Positions 19,921 through 29,061 of a DNA stretch of 64,000 nt are shown in pieces. Origin of the DNA: a bacterium M00.F.Ca.ET.205.01.1.1 (GTDB lineage Bacteria; Pseudomonadota; Alphaproteobacteria; Rhizobiales; Rhizobiaceae); NCBI GenBank assembly GCA_004791255.1, contig SRUQ01000002.1, positions 124,001-188,000 on the forward strand, written 5' to 3'. Position 1 is the first letter of the stretch. The number at the start of each line of letters is the position of its first letter. A program made the position numbers and the translations under genes. Below the pieces are notes generated by a model. It saw nothing but the letters and a program-made list of their open reading frames with translations. It did no database searches and had not been told where the DNA came from.

Positions 19921-21030
19921 TCAGTTGCTGGCGACGCTGACCGCCTCGCCTTCAATAAGCACCGGCGGCGCATAGCCGAAGGGCTTGTCGCCGGTTGCGA
20001 CGCCGCCGGTGACCCGGCCCTGTATCTCGTTACCGAAATAGGAGTGGGGGAATGGCCGCGAAGTCCGGCTTACCGAATCCAGCCTTGCCCGGAGTTCGGC
20101 TGGGATCGGGAAATCGAGCGCACCCAGATTGTCATGCAACTGGCCAAGCTTCGTGGCGCCGAGAATGACGGAGGCGATGCCCGGCTGCGTGGCCACCCAG
20201 TTGAGGGCAATTTGCGGCATGCTGCGGTCGAGCTCGGCGGCGACCTTCTCCAGCTCCGCCACGATGGCCCAGTTCTGTTCGGTGAATTTCTGGAAACCCG
20301 GATGGGTGGTGTTGCGGAATCCGTCGAGCCGGCCAGCGTTGCCGGCCTGGGTCGGCCGGTACTTGCCGCTGAGCAGGCCGCTGGCCAGCGGGCTCCACAC
20401 CATGATGCCGGCGCCATGGCGCGCGCCGAAGGGCACGAATTCATGCTCGATCGCACGCTCAGCGAGCGAATATTCGAGTTGCATGGCCGAAATCGGCTCA
20501 TAGCCGCGCAGTTCGGCGATCGCCTGCGCCCGTCCCGCATACCAGGCAGGCACGTCGGACAGGCCGACATGGCGCACTTTGCCAGCGCGCACGAGGTCAT
20601 CCAGCGTACGCATGACCTCCTCGGCAGGTGTCAGCCTGTCCCACACATGCATGAGATAAAGGTCGATATAGTCGGTCCCGAGCCGCTGCAACGAAGCATC
20701 GACAGCCCGCATGATGTTCTTGCGGCCGTTGCCGCCGGCGTTGGGATTGCCGGGATCCGTGTTCATGGTGAATTTGGTGGCGATCACGGCCTTGTCGCGC
20801 AGGCCACGCTCGGCCACGAAGTCGCCGAGCCACGTCTCGGCCGTGCCGTTGGTATAGAGGTCGGCCGTGTCGAAGAAATTGCCGCCCGCCTCGACATAGG
20901 CGTCGAACATGGCGCGGGCGGTCTCCCTGTCCGTCCCCCAGCCCCATTCGGTGCCGAAGGTCATCGTGCCCAAAGCCAACCGGCTTACCCGAAGGCCGCT
21001 GTTGCCGAGGGTGTAATAAGTCATCGTCAT
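19921..21030 (-). CDS. Aldo/keto reductase
   Basis: 369 residues, NADPH-dependent oxidoreductase with a TIM-barrel fold. Catalytic-site motifs are visible: FDTADLYTNGTAETWLG (Asp, Tyr), VIATKFTMN (Lys), and YIDLYLMHVWD (His). The C-terminal cofactor-binding block reads SVILGATKLGQLHDNLGAL. The start at MTMTYYTLGNSGLRVSRLALGT is the family start. It lies 34 bp after the SnoaL-like gene on the same strand, and divergent LysR follows, so the pair is probably LysR-controlled. Substrate unknown. Confidence 0.93.
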   Translation of the reverse strand: MTMTYYTLGNSGLRVSRLALGTMTFGTEWGWGTDRETARAMFDAYVEAGGNFFDTADLYTNGTAETWLGDFVAERGLRDKAVIATKFTMNTDPGNPNAGGNGRKNIMRAVDASLQRLGTDYIDLYLMHVWDRLTPAEEVMRTLDDLVRAGKVRHVGLSDVPAWYAGRAQAIAELRGYEPISAMQLEYSLAERAIEHEFVPFGARHGAGIMVWSPLASGLLSGKYRPTQAGNAGRLDGFRNTTHPGFQKFTEQNWAIVAELEKVAAELDRSMPQIALNWVATQPGIASVILGATKLGQLHDNLGALDFPIPAELRARLDSVSRTSRPFPHSYFGNEIQGRVTGGVATGDKPFGYAPPVLIEGEAVSVASN

Positions 21031-21064
21031 GGTGTCGTTCCAATCCTTGATATGATGGTGCCGG

Positions 21065-21592
21065 TCATTGGCCGGGCGTCGTCTTGACCCACGGGTTGCC
21101 GCGCTCATGCGTCATGCGGAATGTGAAGCCGTCCACTTTCCAGCCCGCAGCCGAACGGGTTAGATGATGTTCGTAGGTGCCCCAGACCTCCCAAAGCGGG
21201 TCGCCATTGCCTTCCATCCGGTTCCAGGCATAGCCGTTCGAAAGGACGGTCGCGGCATTGGCTTCGAGCACGACCTGATGGTTGGTGCGCAGATGCAGGC
21301 TGGTCTTGCTGCCCTTGAGATTGGCGGACCAGGCGCCGATCAGATCGTCCGAAGGAATGGTGGCGGCAGGCTGTCCGGAAAGGCTGCTGAAATCGGCGAC
21401 AACCGTATCCGCGAAATAGCCGCGGGTCAGTTTCCAGTCCTGTGCATCAACGGCGCGGTCGATGGCATCCGCAATGCGGATGACGGCGCGCTCATCGGCC
21501 AGCGCGGCCTGCCCCGATGGTTCGGCCCCACCGGAATCGATCGGTGCCAGCGCAATGCCCGCCGCGAGTGTGACGTGTCTCAACGCGTCCAT
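21065..21592 (-). CDS. Secreted SnoaL-like (NTF2-fold) protein
   Basis: 175 residues. The N-terminus MDALRHVTLAAGIALAPIDS looks like a signal peptide. The remainder matches the SnoaL_4-type NTF2 fold: ERAVIRIADAIDRAVDAQDW, YFADTVVADFSSLSG, LRTNHQVVLEANAATVLSNG and YEHHLTRSAAGWKVDGFTF. Many such proteins are isomerases, hydratases or binding proteins of small hydrophobic molecules; no catalytic residue can be assigned. The neighbouring aldo/keto reductase, 34 bp downstream, suggests a shared small-molecule role. The start at 21592 is taken because the upstream in-frame extension is unlike a signal sequence. Confidence 0.8.
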   Translation of the reverse strand: MDALRHVTLAAGIALAPIDSGGAEPSGQAALADERAVIRIADAIDRAVDAQDWKLTRGYFADTVVADFSSLSGQPAATIPSDDLIGAWSANLKGSKTSLHLRTNHQVVLEANAATVLSNGYAWNRMEGNGDPLWEVWGTYEHHLTRSAAGWKVDGFTFRMTHERGNPWVKTTPGQ

Positions 21593-21705
21593 GTCTCTTC
21601 TCCTCAGTGAACCGCCGCGGTTGCTTTGTTGAGGACAATGTGGACCGGCTCGCCTTCGCCGATAAGATTGCATGATCTGCATGGACTATGCGATGCTATT
21701 CATGA

Positions 21706-22641
21706 ATGGACCGAGACCTGCTCGCACATCTGCCCGTCATTGTCGCCGTGGCGCGCCGCGGCGGCTTTGCGCTTGCCGCCGCTGAACTTGGCATGAGCCC
21801 ATCGGCGGTCAGCCATGCGGTGCGGCTGGTCGAAGAGCGCATCGGCCAGCCGCTGTTTGCGCGCACGACACGCAGTGTTTCCCTGACGGAGGCCGGCAAG
21901 GCGCTGGTGGAAACGGCGGCCCCTGCACTCCAGGATATCGCCGAGCGGATGGACCGCATCCGCGGCATCAAAGGCCGGCCCTCGGGGCTGCTCAGGATCA
22001 ACGTTCCCACGATTGCTGTTCCATTGGCGGTGACGCCAGTGGTCGCCGCGATGGCAGAGCGCTATCCCGAAGTGAGAGTTGAATTGCTCACGGAGCAGGG
22101 TCTGGTCGACATCGTCGGCGGCGGTTTTGACGCCGGCATCAGGCTGGGCGAAATGATCGCGCAGGATATGGTCACGGTCCGGCTGACGCCGCCGTTCATG
22201 GCCGTTATCGTCGCCTCGCCCGGCTATATCGGACGGCACGGCCGTCCGGGCGGTGTGGCCGACCTCGCGAACCACCATTGCATCGGCTACCGGCTTGTCC
22301 GCAGCGGCGCGCTATATCGCTGGGATCTGAGGGAGGACGGCAAGGACGTCTCGGTGGAGACGCAAGGCACCGCCATCGTCACGGATTCGCTCGCTGCGAT
22401 CGATCTCGCGCTGGCCGGGGTGGGCCTTGCCTATGTCTTCGAGCCGCTGGTGCGAGCCCACATCGCAGCCGGCCGGCTCGTGCAGATACTGCCGCAATCG
22501 GCAATCGAGGAGCCCGGCCTGTTTCTCTATTTCCCGCGCCGCGCCGCGATGGCGCCGAAGCTCAGGGCCTTCATCGACACCGCAAACGAAATCGGCCGGG
22601 CATCCCTGCGGATGTCCGGCCGAAAAACGCTATCGGATTAA
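21706..22641 (+). CDS. LysR-family transcriptional regulator
   Basis: 311 residues. The winged HTH is at the N-terminus (AVARRGGFALAAAELGMSPSAVSHAVRLVEERIGQPLF, here as consecutive blocks). A periplasmic-binding-protein-like effector domain follows from about residue 90 (LLRINVPTIAVPLAVTPVV). It is divergent from the SnoaL-like/aldo-keto reductase pair with 113 bp between starts, the usual LysR arrangement, so it probably controls them. It converges on tsf with 13 bp between the stops. Confidence 0.93.
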   Translation: MDRDLLAHLPVIVAVARRGGFALAAAELGMSPSAVSHAVRLVEERIGQPLFARTTRSVSLTEAGKALVETAAPALQDIAERMDRIRGIKGRPSGLLRINVPTIAVPLAVTPVVAAMAERYPEVRVELLTEQGLVDIVGGGFDAGIRLGEMIAQDMVTVRLTPPFMAVIVASPGYIGRHGRPGGVADLANHHCIGYRLVRSGALYRWDLREDGKDVSVETQGTAIVTDSLAAIDLALAGVGLAYVFEPLVRAHIAAGRLVQILPQSAIEEPGLFLYFPRRAAMAPKLRAFIDTANEIGRASLRMSGRKTLSD

Positions 22642-22654
22642 GCAGTTACGCGGC

Positions 22655-23575
22655 TTACTTCTTCACGGCCGCCGCGACTTCCGCCGCGAAATCGGTCGTT
22701 TCCTTTTCAATGCCCTCACCGAGCGCAAAGCGCAGGTAAGCGGTGATCTTGGCCGGGGCGCCGATTTCCTTCTCGGCATCCTTCAGCGCCTGCTCGACGG
22801 TGATGTCGGGATTGAGCACGAAGGCCTGCTTCAGAAGCACGACTTCCTCGTAGAACTTGCGCAGGCGGCCATCGACCATCTTCTCGATGATCGCTTCCGG
22901 CTTGCCGGACTGGCGCGCCTGGTCGGCGAAGATCGCCTTCTCGCGCTCGACGGCGGCCGGGTCGATCTGCTCCGCGGTCAGCGCCAGCGGGTTGGTGGCG
23001 GCGACATGCATGGCGACCTGACGCGCAAACGCATTGGCTGCACGCTCATTGCCCGTGGTCTCGATGGCGACCAGCACACCGAGCTTGCCGAGGCCATCGG
23101 CAACCGCATTGTGGACATAGGTCGCAACCGCGCCATGCGGAACGGTGAGCTTGGCCGAACGGCGGAAGCCCAGGTTCTCACCAATGGTGCCGACCGCGTC
23201 CTTGATGGTGTCGGTAACCGACTTGTCCGAACCCGGATAATTCGCGGCAGCGACGGCCTCGGTGGTGCCGTAGGCCAGCGCGACCTTGGCAACGTGGGCG
23301 ACGATTTCCTGGAAGGCGGCATTGCGGGCAACGAAGTCGGTTTCCGAGTTGACCTCGACGACCGCAGCCTCACGCACGCCGGAATCAACACCGATCAGGC
23401 CCTCGGCAGCAGTGCGGCCGGCCTTCTTGTCGGCCTTGGAGATGCCCTTCTTGCGCAGCCAGTCGACGGCCTCTTCCATGTTGCCGTTGGTCTCGTTCAA
23501 CGCAGCCTTGCAGTCCATCATGCCCGCGCCGGTCAAGTCGCGGAGTTCTTTGACCTGTGCAGCCGAAATGCTCAT
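22655..23575 (-). CDS. tsf: Elongation factor Ts
   Basis: 306 residues, nucleotide-exchange factor for EF-Tu. The N-terminal UBA-like domain contains [19 protein letters not shown], followed by the hallmark TDFVARN (in [14 protein letters not shown]) that contacts EF-Tu. The dimerisation and coiled-coil regions are present and the length is normal. It lies 110 bp after rpsB in the universal order rpsB-tsf. Confidence 0.98.
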   Translation of the reverse strand: MSISAAQVKELRDLTGAGMMDCKAALNETNGNMEEAVDWLRKKGISKADKKAGRTAAEGLIGVDSGVREAAVVEVNSETDFVARNAAFQEIVAHVAKVALAYGTTEAVAAANYPGSDKSVTDTIKDAVGTIGENLGFRRSAKLTVPHGAVATYVHNAVADGLGKLGVLVAIETTGNERAANAFARQVAMHVAATNPLALTAEQIDPAAVEREKAIFADQARQSGKPEAIIEKMVDGRLRKFYEEVVLLKQAFVLNPDITVEQALKDAEKEIGAPAKITAYLRFALGEGIEKETTDFAAEVAAAVKK

Positions 23576-23685
23576 TGTCGCCTCTTTGTTTTAAATGCAC
23601 CGACGCACCATCGAATATCGATGATGCGTCTGTTTAGCGTGCCAAAATATGAGAAAGATGAAGGCCGTGAACCGGCCTTCGATTA

Positions 23686-24468
23686 TCAAGCCTCGGGAGC
23701 TTCCGAAGCCGGGGCCGGATCGAGCGCGGGCTCGACCGGAGCTTCGACCGAAGCGCCGATATCAACGCCGAGCGCGCCCTGCTGGCGGGCGATGCCGTCG
23801 ATAGCGGCCTTGGCGATCAGGTCGCAGTAGAGCTGGATGGCGCGTGCGGCGTCATCGTTGCCGGGGATCGGGAAGTCGATCTTGTCCGGATCGCAGTTCG
23901 AATCGATGATGGCGACGACCGGGATACCGAGGCGCTTGGCCTCGAGGATGGCGATCGCTTCCTTGTTAGTGTCGATCACGAACATCAGGTCTGGGGTCGA
24001 GCCCATGTCCTTGATGCCGCCGAGCGCCTTGTCGAGCTTCTCGCGCTCGCGGTCGAGGTTGAGGCGCTCTTTCTTGGTCAGGCCCTGGGCTTCGCCGGCC
24101 AGCATCTCGTCGAGCTTGCGCAGGCGCTGGATCGAGTTCGAGATCGTCTTCCAGTTGGTCAGCATGCCGCCGAGCCAACGCGAGTTGACGTAATACTGGG
24201 CCGAACGCTGCGCGGCATCGGCGACGATGTCAGACGCCTGGCGCTTGGTGCCGACGAACAGAACGCGGCCGCCCTTGGCGACGGTGTCGGAAACCTGCTT
24301 CAGCGCCTGGTGCAGCAAAGGCACCGTCTGCGAGAGGTCGATAATGTGGATGTTGTTGCGGGCGCCATAGATGTAAGGCGCCATCTTCGGGTTCCAGCGG
24401 TGGGTCTGGTGGCCGAAGTGAATACCAGCTTCCAAAAGCTGGCGCATGCTGAAATCAGGCAGAGCCAT
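23686..24468 (-). CDS. rpsB: 30S ribosomal protein S2
   Basis: 260 residues from [21 protein letters not shown]; two extra residues if the ATG at 24474 is used. Conserved blocks include [35 protein letters not shown] and [23 protein letters not shown], all S2 signatures. The last about 30 residues form an Ala/Pro/Glu-rich acidic tail ([20 protein letters not shown]), absent from the E. coli protein and frequent in rhizobia. It is followed by tsf. Confidence 0.98.
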   Translation of the reverse strand: MALPDFSMRQLLEAGIHFGHQTHRWNPKMAPYIYGARNNIHIIDLSQTVPLLHQALKQVSDTVAKGGRVLFVGTKRQASDIVADAAQRSAQYYVNSRWLGGMLTNWKTISNSIQRLRKLDEMLAGEAQGLTKKERLNLDREREKLDKALGGIKDMGSTPDLMFVIDTNKEAIAILEAKRLGIPVVAIIDSNCDPDKIDFPIPGNDDAARAIQLYCDLIAKAAIDGIARQQGALGVDIGASVEAPVEPALDPAPASEAPEA

Positions 24469-24611
24469 TCTCATTTCCTTTCCGGTTAGCCTCCACGGAC
24501 ACAGGCATTTTCGGACCGAGGTCCTCGAACGCCACCGGAGGTTTCAGCCGGATTTCTCCCGGGCAGACACCAAAGTCCGTGTGTGGAATGAGCGGCCATA
24601 TAGAGGGGAAG

Positions 24612-24636
24612 TGCCACAAACGCAAGCGCTGTGGCA
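24612..24636 (-). terminator. Stem-loop between the LysE-type gene and rpsB
   Basis: TGCCACA (24612-24618) and TGTGGCA (24630-24636) pair around an 11-base loop that itself contains GC-GC complementarity. It lies just after the stop of the minus-strand LysE-type gene and upstream of rpsB. The U-run is weak on the minus strand. It could terminate the upstream operon or belong to the rpsB leader. Confidence 0.4.
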
Positions 24637-24645
24637 TTTTACGGT

Positions 24646-25257
24646 TCAACGTGCGGCAATCAGCGCACCTGTGCCGATCATGGCGCTGCCGGCGACCCTG
24701 TTCATCAGTCGCATCCGCTTCGGCGTCCTGAACCAGCCCGACGCCCTTCCGGCAAGCGCTGCGTAAATGCCCATGGTCAGGATGTTGACGCTGATCACCA
24801 CGGCAACCACGAGCAGGCCGTCGCCGAGGGTCATGGTGTCGAGGTTCAGGATCAGCGGCATGATCGAAGCGTGGAAAAGGATCGCTTTTGGATTGCCCAA
24901 CGCCACGGATGCACCGAGCAGGAACGACCGCGACAGTCTTGCCTGCGGCGCTTCCGCCTGATCCGGCTGCGCGGCGGCGGCCCGCCACATCTTGAGGCCG
25001 AGGAAGACGAGATAAGCGGCGCCGGCATATTTCAGCAGCAGAAAGACCCATTCGAACGTCTGGGCCAGCGCCACCAGTCCGAGCAAGGCCAGAGTGACCA
25101 GCACCGCATCGCCGGCCGCGACGCCAACACCTGCTATGAAGGCACGCAGGAAGCCGCGCGACACGCCATTGGTGATAACCGTGAACATCGCCGGCCCCGG
25201 CGTCGCGGCGGCAAGCGTGACTGCGGCGCAATAGGCCAGAAATGCCGTCAACGTCAT
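24646..25257 (-). CDS. LysE/RhtB-family amino acid exporter
   Basis: 203 residues with six hydrophobic segments. The family N-terminal motif is AAVTLAAATPGPAMFTVITNG, where Pro-Gly-Pro is the hallmark, and FLGLKMWRAAAAQ follows the third helix. ASVALGNPKAILFHASIMP is the conserved Asn-Pro-Lys motif of helix 4. These proteins export amino acids or derivatives such as homoserine and threonine; the substrate here is not predictable. Start at 25257 (MTLTAFLAYC) overlaps the DUF4031 stop in ATGA, so the two are co-translated. Confidence 0.92.
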   Translation of the reverse strand: MTLTAFLAYCAAVTLAAATPGPAMFTVITNGVSRGFLRAFIAGVGVAAGDAVLVTLALLGLVALAQTFEWVFLLLKYAGAAYLVFLGLKMWRAAAAQPDQAEAPQARLSRSFLLGASVALGNPKAILFHASIMPLILNLDTMTLGDGLLVVAVVISVNILTMGIYAALAGRASGWFRTPKRMRLMNRVAGSAMIGTGALIAAR

Positions 25258-25532
25258 GGCCGGACCTTTCCCTTGTGCACCCTCACCCGCCGGAAGATCG
25301 CGACGATCTCCTCGCGGCTGCATTCGATTGCGCCAAGCCGTACCGCCCGGTCGCGCTCGAAGCCGGTTATGTCATAATGCGGCGCCGAAGTCTTGGGCGG
25401 CCCCTGATAGGACGAACGCTTGAGAGCGAGCCGGGCGGCGAAGCGGTGCAATTCGTCAGTGTCGTCGGCCAAGAGATGGCACCAGCGGTGGCCAACCCAT
25501 TTCCAGATCGCCGCGTCTACATAGACCGCCAT
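25254..25532 (-). CDS. DUF4031 small protein
   Basis: 92 residues, soluble and compact. MAVYVDAAIWKWVGHRWCHL at the N-terminus and DELHRFAARLALKRSSYQGP in the middle match the DUF4031 family, whose function is unknown. A His/Asp/Tyr-rich core (APHYDIT) is conserved. It is upstream of and overlaps a LysE-type exporter by four bases, and it follows eipB by about 20 bp. Confidence 0.85.
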   Translation of the reverse strand: MAVYVDAAIWKWVGHRWCHLLADDTDELHRFAARLALKRSSYQGPPKTSAPHYDITGFERDRAVRLGAIECSREEIVAIFRRVRVHKGKVRP

Positions 25533-25553
25533 GAAAGGTGATCTGTCCGCCGG

Positions 25554-26381
25554 CTATTTCGTCGGGCAGGACTTTGTCTGGTCGAACAGCGACAGGTTGA
25601 CCAGCTTGCCGGTCATCGAGAAGTCGCCATAGTCCATGACCAGATCGCGGGTGATGCCGTTTTCGTGCAGCTTGAAACTGATCCGGTATTCAGGCACCTC
25701 TTCACCATTCTTGGCGCTGTCGTCGAAATAGGCGATATCGACCGGCCAGTATTTTTCGGTGGCGAGCTTGGCCAGCGCCGGGGCTTCCGGGTCCGCCTTG
25801 TCGGCGTCGGTCTTCTTGCCAACGACAACGGTGGTGGTCATCACCTTGTTGGCATCCTCCGAACCGTCGAACAGGTTGGTCTGATAAAAGTTCTCACCCT
25901 TTTCGGCCTTGCCGATCAGTTCCACCAGATGCTGGGTCGGAAATTGGGTGGCCACGAGCTCGAGGCTGTTTTTCTCGGGCTTGTCGATATCGACCTTGAG
26001 ACCCTTGATGTCCTTCGTGGCGACGCCCTTGACCTCCTTGTCGAGGTTCTGGTCGACGAAGGATTTGGTTACGAAGGAAAAGGTCTTGCCCTCGGCATCC
26101 TCAAAAGTTGTCGTCTGCTGGTCGGTCAACCTTGTATTCTCGTTGGTGACGATCTGCGTGACGAAACGGAATTTCACCGTATAGCCTTCGCAGGCCGAGC
26201 CATTGAATTCATAGACCATGCGGCCGGTGATGCCGGTGATACCGGAGCGGTCGGACGCCTTGTTGAGGGACAGATCATAAACCGCGCGATGCGCCTGCAG
26301 CGCCGGTACGGCGAAGGCAGGGCCGATGGAGAAAACCGCCGACAACAGGACGGCTTGGAATGCAAGGCGCGTTGCGCGCAT
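25554..26381 (-). CDS. eipB: EipB-family periplasmic envelope-integrity protein (DUF1849)
   Basis: 275 residues with a clear signal peptide (MRATRLAFQAVLLSAVFSIG, cleavage near PAFA). The mature part begins LQAHRAVYDLSLNKASDRSGI, the DUF1849/EipB signature. Two cysteines, one in GSACEGYTV and one at the extreme C-terminus (TKSCPTK), match the disulfide known from Brucella EipB. That protein forms a beta-spiral and is needed for cell-envelope integrity. It lies upstream of DUF4031 and a LysE-type exporter on the same strand and divergent from ridA. Confidence 0.9.
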   Translation of the reverse strand: MRATRLAFQAVLLSAVFSIGPAFAVPALQAHRAVYDLSLNKASDRSGITGITGRMVYEFNGSACEGYTVKFRFVTQIVTNENTRLTDQQTTTFEDAEGKTFSFVTKSFVDQNLDKEVKGVATKDIKGLKVDIDKPEKNSLELVATQFPTQHLVELIGKAEKGENFYQTNLFDGSEDANKVMTTTVVVGKKTDADKADPEAPALAKLATEKYWPVDIAYFDDSAKNGEEVPEYRISFKLHENGITRDLVMDYGDFSMTGKLVNLSLFDQTKSCPTK

Positions 26382-26519
26382 GAGGTACTCCGATCGTCGC
26401 GGCTGATGGCAGCCCGCAGGGAAAGATGGTCCAGCTTAAAAAAAGTCGTGGCGGAAGCGAGGCAAAAATAGCAATTTCGGCCCGGCCAGCGCGTCGCCTT
26501 CCAGCAATAGGGAAAACCA

Positions 26520-26984
26520 ATGAGTGAAACAATCGAAAAGCGGCTAATGGATCTCGGCGTCGCGATCCCAGCCGCCGCGGCACCGGCCGCCAACTACGTC
26601 CCCTATTGCAGGACCGGCAATCTGCTGTTCACCGCGGGGCAGTTGCCGCTCAAGGACGGCAAGCTGCAGGCGAGCGGCCTGCTTGGCCGCGTTGTCGACA
26701 CCGCCGCCGGCAAGGAAGCCGCGAAATACTGTGCCATCAACATACTGGCGCAGGCCAAGGCCGCGCTTGGCGATCTGGAGAAAATCCAGCGCCTGGTGAA
26801 GATCACCGTTTTCGTTGCCTCGGCGCCTGACTACGTCGAGCAGCACCTGGTCGCCAACGGCGCCTCCGATTTCCTGGTAGCGGCGCTCGGCGAGCGCGGC
26901 AAGCATGCCCGCTCCGCCGTCGGGACGGCTTCGCTGCCACTCAATGCAGCGGTGGAAATCGAAGCGATCTTCGAAGTCGAGTGA
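26520..26984 (+). CDS. RidA-family (YjgF) enamine/imine deaminase-like protein
   Basis: 154 residues, the longer RidA subtype (YjgH/YoaB-like or RutC-related). MSETIEKRLMDLGVAIP starts the protein and GNLLFTAGQLPLKDGKL follows. The C-terminal block is RSAVGTASLPLNAAVEIEAIFEVE, with Arg and Glu in the active-site positions. Members hydrolyse reactive enamines formed by PLP enzymes. It is 7 bp upstream of a glycerophosphodiesterase gene. Confidence 0.92.
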   Translation: MSETIEKRLMDLGVAIPAAAAPAANYVPYCRTGNLLFTAGQLPLKDGKLQASGLLGRVVDTAAGKEAAKYCAINILAQAKAALGDLEKIQRLVKITVFVASAPDYVEQHLVANGASDFLVAALGERGKHARSAVGTASLPLNAAVEIEAIFEVE

Positions 26985-26991
26985 GCCCGAC

Positions 26992-27720
26992 ATGACCGAC
27001 CTTTCCTGGCTGATCGCCCGGCCCGTGGCCCATCGCGGCTTTCACGACATGAACAAGACGCGCTGGGAGAACACGCTGTCGGCTTTCGCCGCGGCAGCCG
27101 AGCGCGGCTATGCGATCGAATGCGACGTGCACCTGTCGTCCGATGGTGTTCCCATCATCATCCATGACGACAACCTCAAGCGACTGACCGGGCAGGACGG
27201 CTTCGTCTGGCAGCGCACGGCGGCCGAACTCACGGCGCTCAAGGTCGGCGGCACGCCGGACCATGTGCCGACGCTGCAGGCGGCGCTCGACCTGGTCGAT
27301 GGCCGCGTGCCGATGGTGATCGAATTGAAAGGCATCCCCGGTCGCGACGACGGACTGGTGGCGCAAGTCGGCAAGATGCTCAAGCGCTACAAGGGCAAGG
27401 CGGCGATCATGTCGTTCGACCACTGGCTGATCCGCGATTTTGCCAGATATGCGCCGGGCATCCCGGGCGGCCTGACCGCCTACGGCAAGGACGTCGGGCT
27501 GATCGAAGCCCATTTCGCCATGCTGGCGCACGAGATCGCGTTCACCTCCTACGCGGCCGGCGACCTGCCGAACCGGTTCGTCAGCTTCGTGCGCGAAGAG
27601 CTCAAAATGCCAGTCATCACCTGGACCGTGCACGACCAGCCCGCTGTCGACCTGACCTTCAGATACGCCGACCAGATGACGTTCGAAGGGTTTGAACCCG
27701 AACACGTCAGAGTTGCCTGA
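26992..27720 (+). CDS. Glycerophosphodiester phosphodiesterase family protein
   Basis: 242 residues with a GDPD TIM-barrel. The catalytic motif reads VAHRGFHDMNKTRWENTLSA, with the Glu-x-Asp metal site and second His in IECDVHLSSDGVPIIIHDD. Further block PMVIELKGIPGRDDG supplies another metal-binding Glu. There is no signal peptide, so it is probably cytosolic and acts on glycerophosphodiesters from lipid turnover. It follows the RidA gene by 7 bp and precedes a FemAB-like gene by 42 bp. The start ATG at 26992 is chosen because the upstream reading frame overlaps the RidA gene. Confidence 0.9.
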   Translation: MTDLSWLIARPVAHRGFHDMNKTRWENTLSAFAAAAERGYAIECDVHLSSDGVPIIIHDDNLKRLTGQDGFVWQRTAAELTALKVGGTPDHVPTLQAALDLVDGRVPMVIELKGIPGRDDGLVAQVGKMLKRYKGKAAIMSFDHWLIRDFARYAPGIPGGLTAYGKDVGLIEAHFAMLAHEIAFTSYAAGDLPNRFVSFVREELKMPVITWTVHDQPAVDLTFRYADQMTFEGFEPEHVRVA

Positions 27721-27762
27721 AACGTGACTTGTAGCGGCCGGGATGGAGCTTAAATAAGCCTG

Positions 27763-28983
27763 ATGGATCAGGGCGACGACGGTGATGGGCGAACGGCGAA
27801 CGCGGACTATGCGATCCGCGCCGCCGCCGGTATCGGTGCCTTTACGCCAGACGAATGGAATGGTTTTGCCGGCACCACGCGCGACGATGCAGAAAGCGGT
27901 TACAACCCGCTCATTTCATTTGCGTTTCTGAGCGCGCTCGAAGATTCCGGCTGTGCCGTGCGGCGCACCGGCTGGCAGGGCCATCACCTGCGGCTGGAGA
28001 CCGCGCAAGGCAGGCTGCTGGGCGCGATCCCCTGCTACCTCAAATCGCACAGCCAGGGCGAGTATGTGTTCGACCATGGCTGGTCGGATGCGTTCGAGCG
28101 TGCCGGCGGCAACTACTATCCCAAACTGCAATGCGCGGTGCCGTTCACGCCGGTCACCGGCCCTCGCCTTCTAGTCGGCAAAAGCGAGGATGCCGGCACG
28201 GTCAAGGCCAGGCTCGCCGCGGGACTGAAGGCGGTGACGGAGAAACTCGGCGTCTCTTCCGCCCATGTCACCTTCGCACAAGAGGACGATGTGGCAGTGC
28301 TCGAGGCGGCTGGGTTCCTGCACCGCACCGACCAGCAGTTCCATTTCTTCAATGAAGGTTTTTCGAGCTATGACGACTTCCTCGCCACGCTTGCCTCACG
28401 CAAGCGCAAGGCGATGAAGAAGGAGCGCCGCGAGGCGCTGGCCGACGGCATCTCGATCGACTGGCTGACCGGCAAGGACCTTACCGAACGCGTCTGGGAT
28501 GACTTCTTCGCCTTCTACATGGACACCGGCAGCCGCAAATGGGGCCGGCCCTATCTCAACCGCCAGTTCTTCTCGCTGATCGGCGAGCGCATGGCCGACG
28601 ACATCCTGCTGGTGATGGCCAAGCGCGGCGGACGCTACATCGCCGGGGCCATCAACTTCATCGGCTCGGACGCGCTCTATGGGCGCAACTGGGGTTGCAT
28701 CGAGGACCATCCCTTCCTGCATTTCGAGGTCTGCTACCACCAGGCCATCGACTTCGCCATCGAGCGCAACCTGAAGGTGGTGGAGGCCGGCGCGCAAGGC
28801 GAACACAAGCTGGCGCGGGGCTACCGGCCGGTTGCCATGCATTCGGCGCATTACATCGCTCATCCCGGCTTGCGCAATGCCGTCGCCGACTACCTCAGAC
28901 GCGAACGGCGCGAGGTGGAACGGATGGGCGAGTATCTGGAAGAACACACACCGTTTCGCAAAGGCACAGGCGACCCCTCCTGA
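27763..28983 (+). CDS. FemAB-like/GNAT-fold acyltransferase (PF04339, DUF482)
   Basis: 406 residues. The family is a peptidoglycan-biosynthesis-related GNAT tandem. Typical blocks are YNPLISFAFLSALEDSG, YVFDHGWSDAFERAGGNYYPKL (read in two parts), SRKRKAMKKERREAL, and VVEAGAQGEHKLARGYRP. The family is widespread in alphaproteobacteria; substrates are unproven, with aminoacyl or acyl transfer assumed from the fold. It is followed 78 bp later by a HIT protein. There is no strong ribosome-binding site before 27763, so the start is less certain. Confidence 0.85.
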   Translation: MDQGDDGDGRTANADYAIRAAAGIGAFTPDEWNGFAGTTRDDAESGYNPLISFAFLSALEDSGCAVRRTGWQGHHLRLETAQGRLLGAIPCYLKSHSQGEYVFDHGWSDAFERAGGNYYPKLQCAVPFTPVTGPRLLVGKSEDAGTVKARLAAGLKAVTEKLGVSSAHVTFAQEDDVAVLEAAGFLHRTDQQFHFFNEGFSSYDDFLATLASRKRKAMKKERREALADGISIDWLTGKDLTERVWDDFFAFYMDTGSRKWGRPYLNRQFFSLIGERMADDILLVMAKRGGRYIAGAINFIGSDALYGRNWGCIEDHPFLHFEVCYHQAIDFAIERNLKVVEAGAQGEHKLARGYRPVAMHSAHYIAHPGLRNAVADYLRRERREVERMGEYLEEHTPFRKGTGDPS

Positions 28984-29061
28984 TCGCACCATCGCATTGT
29001 CTTGCCGCTCCGGGACAGCTTCGCTACACGAGATGGCGAGGCAAAAACCGGAGCGTTTGCT

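Noticed and set aside
19921..22641. Possible transposon carrying the LysR/reductase module
   Set aside because: No transposase, terminal inverted repeats or target duplication visible; the boundary stem at 19860-19889 looks like a terminator.
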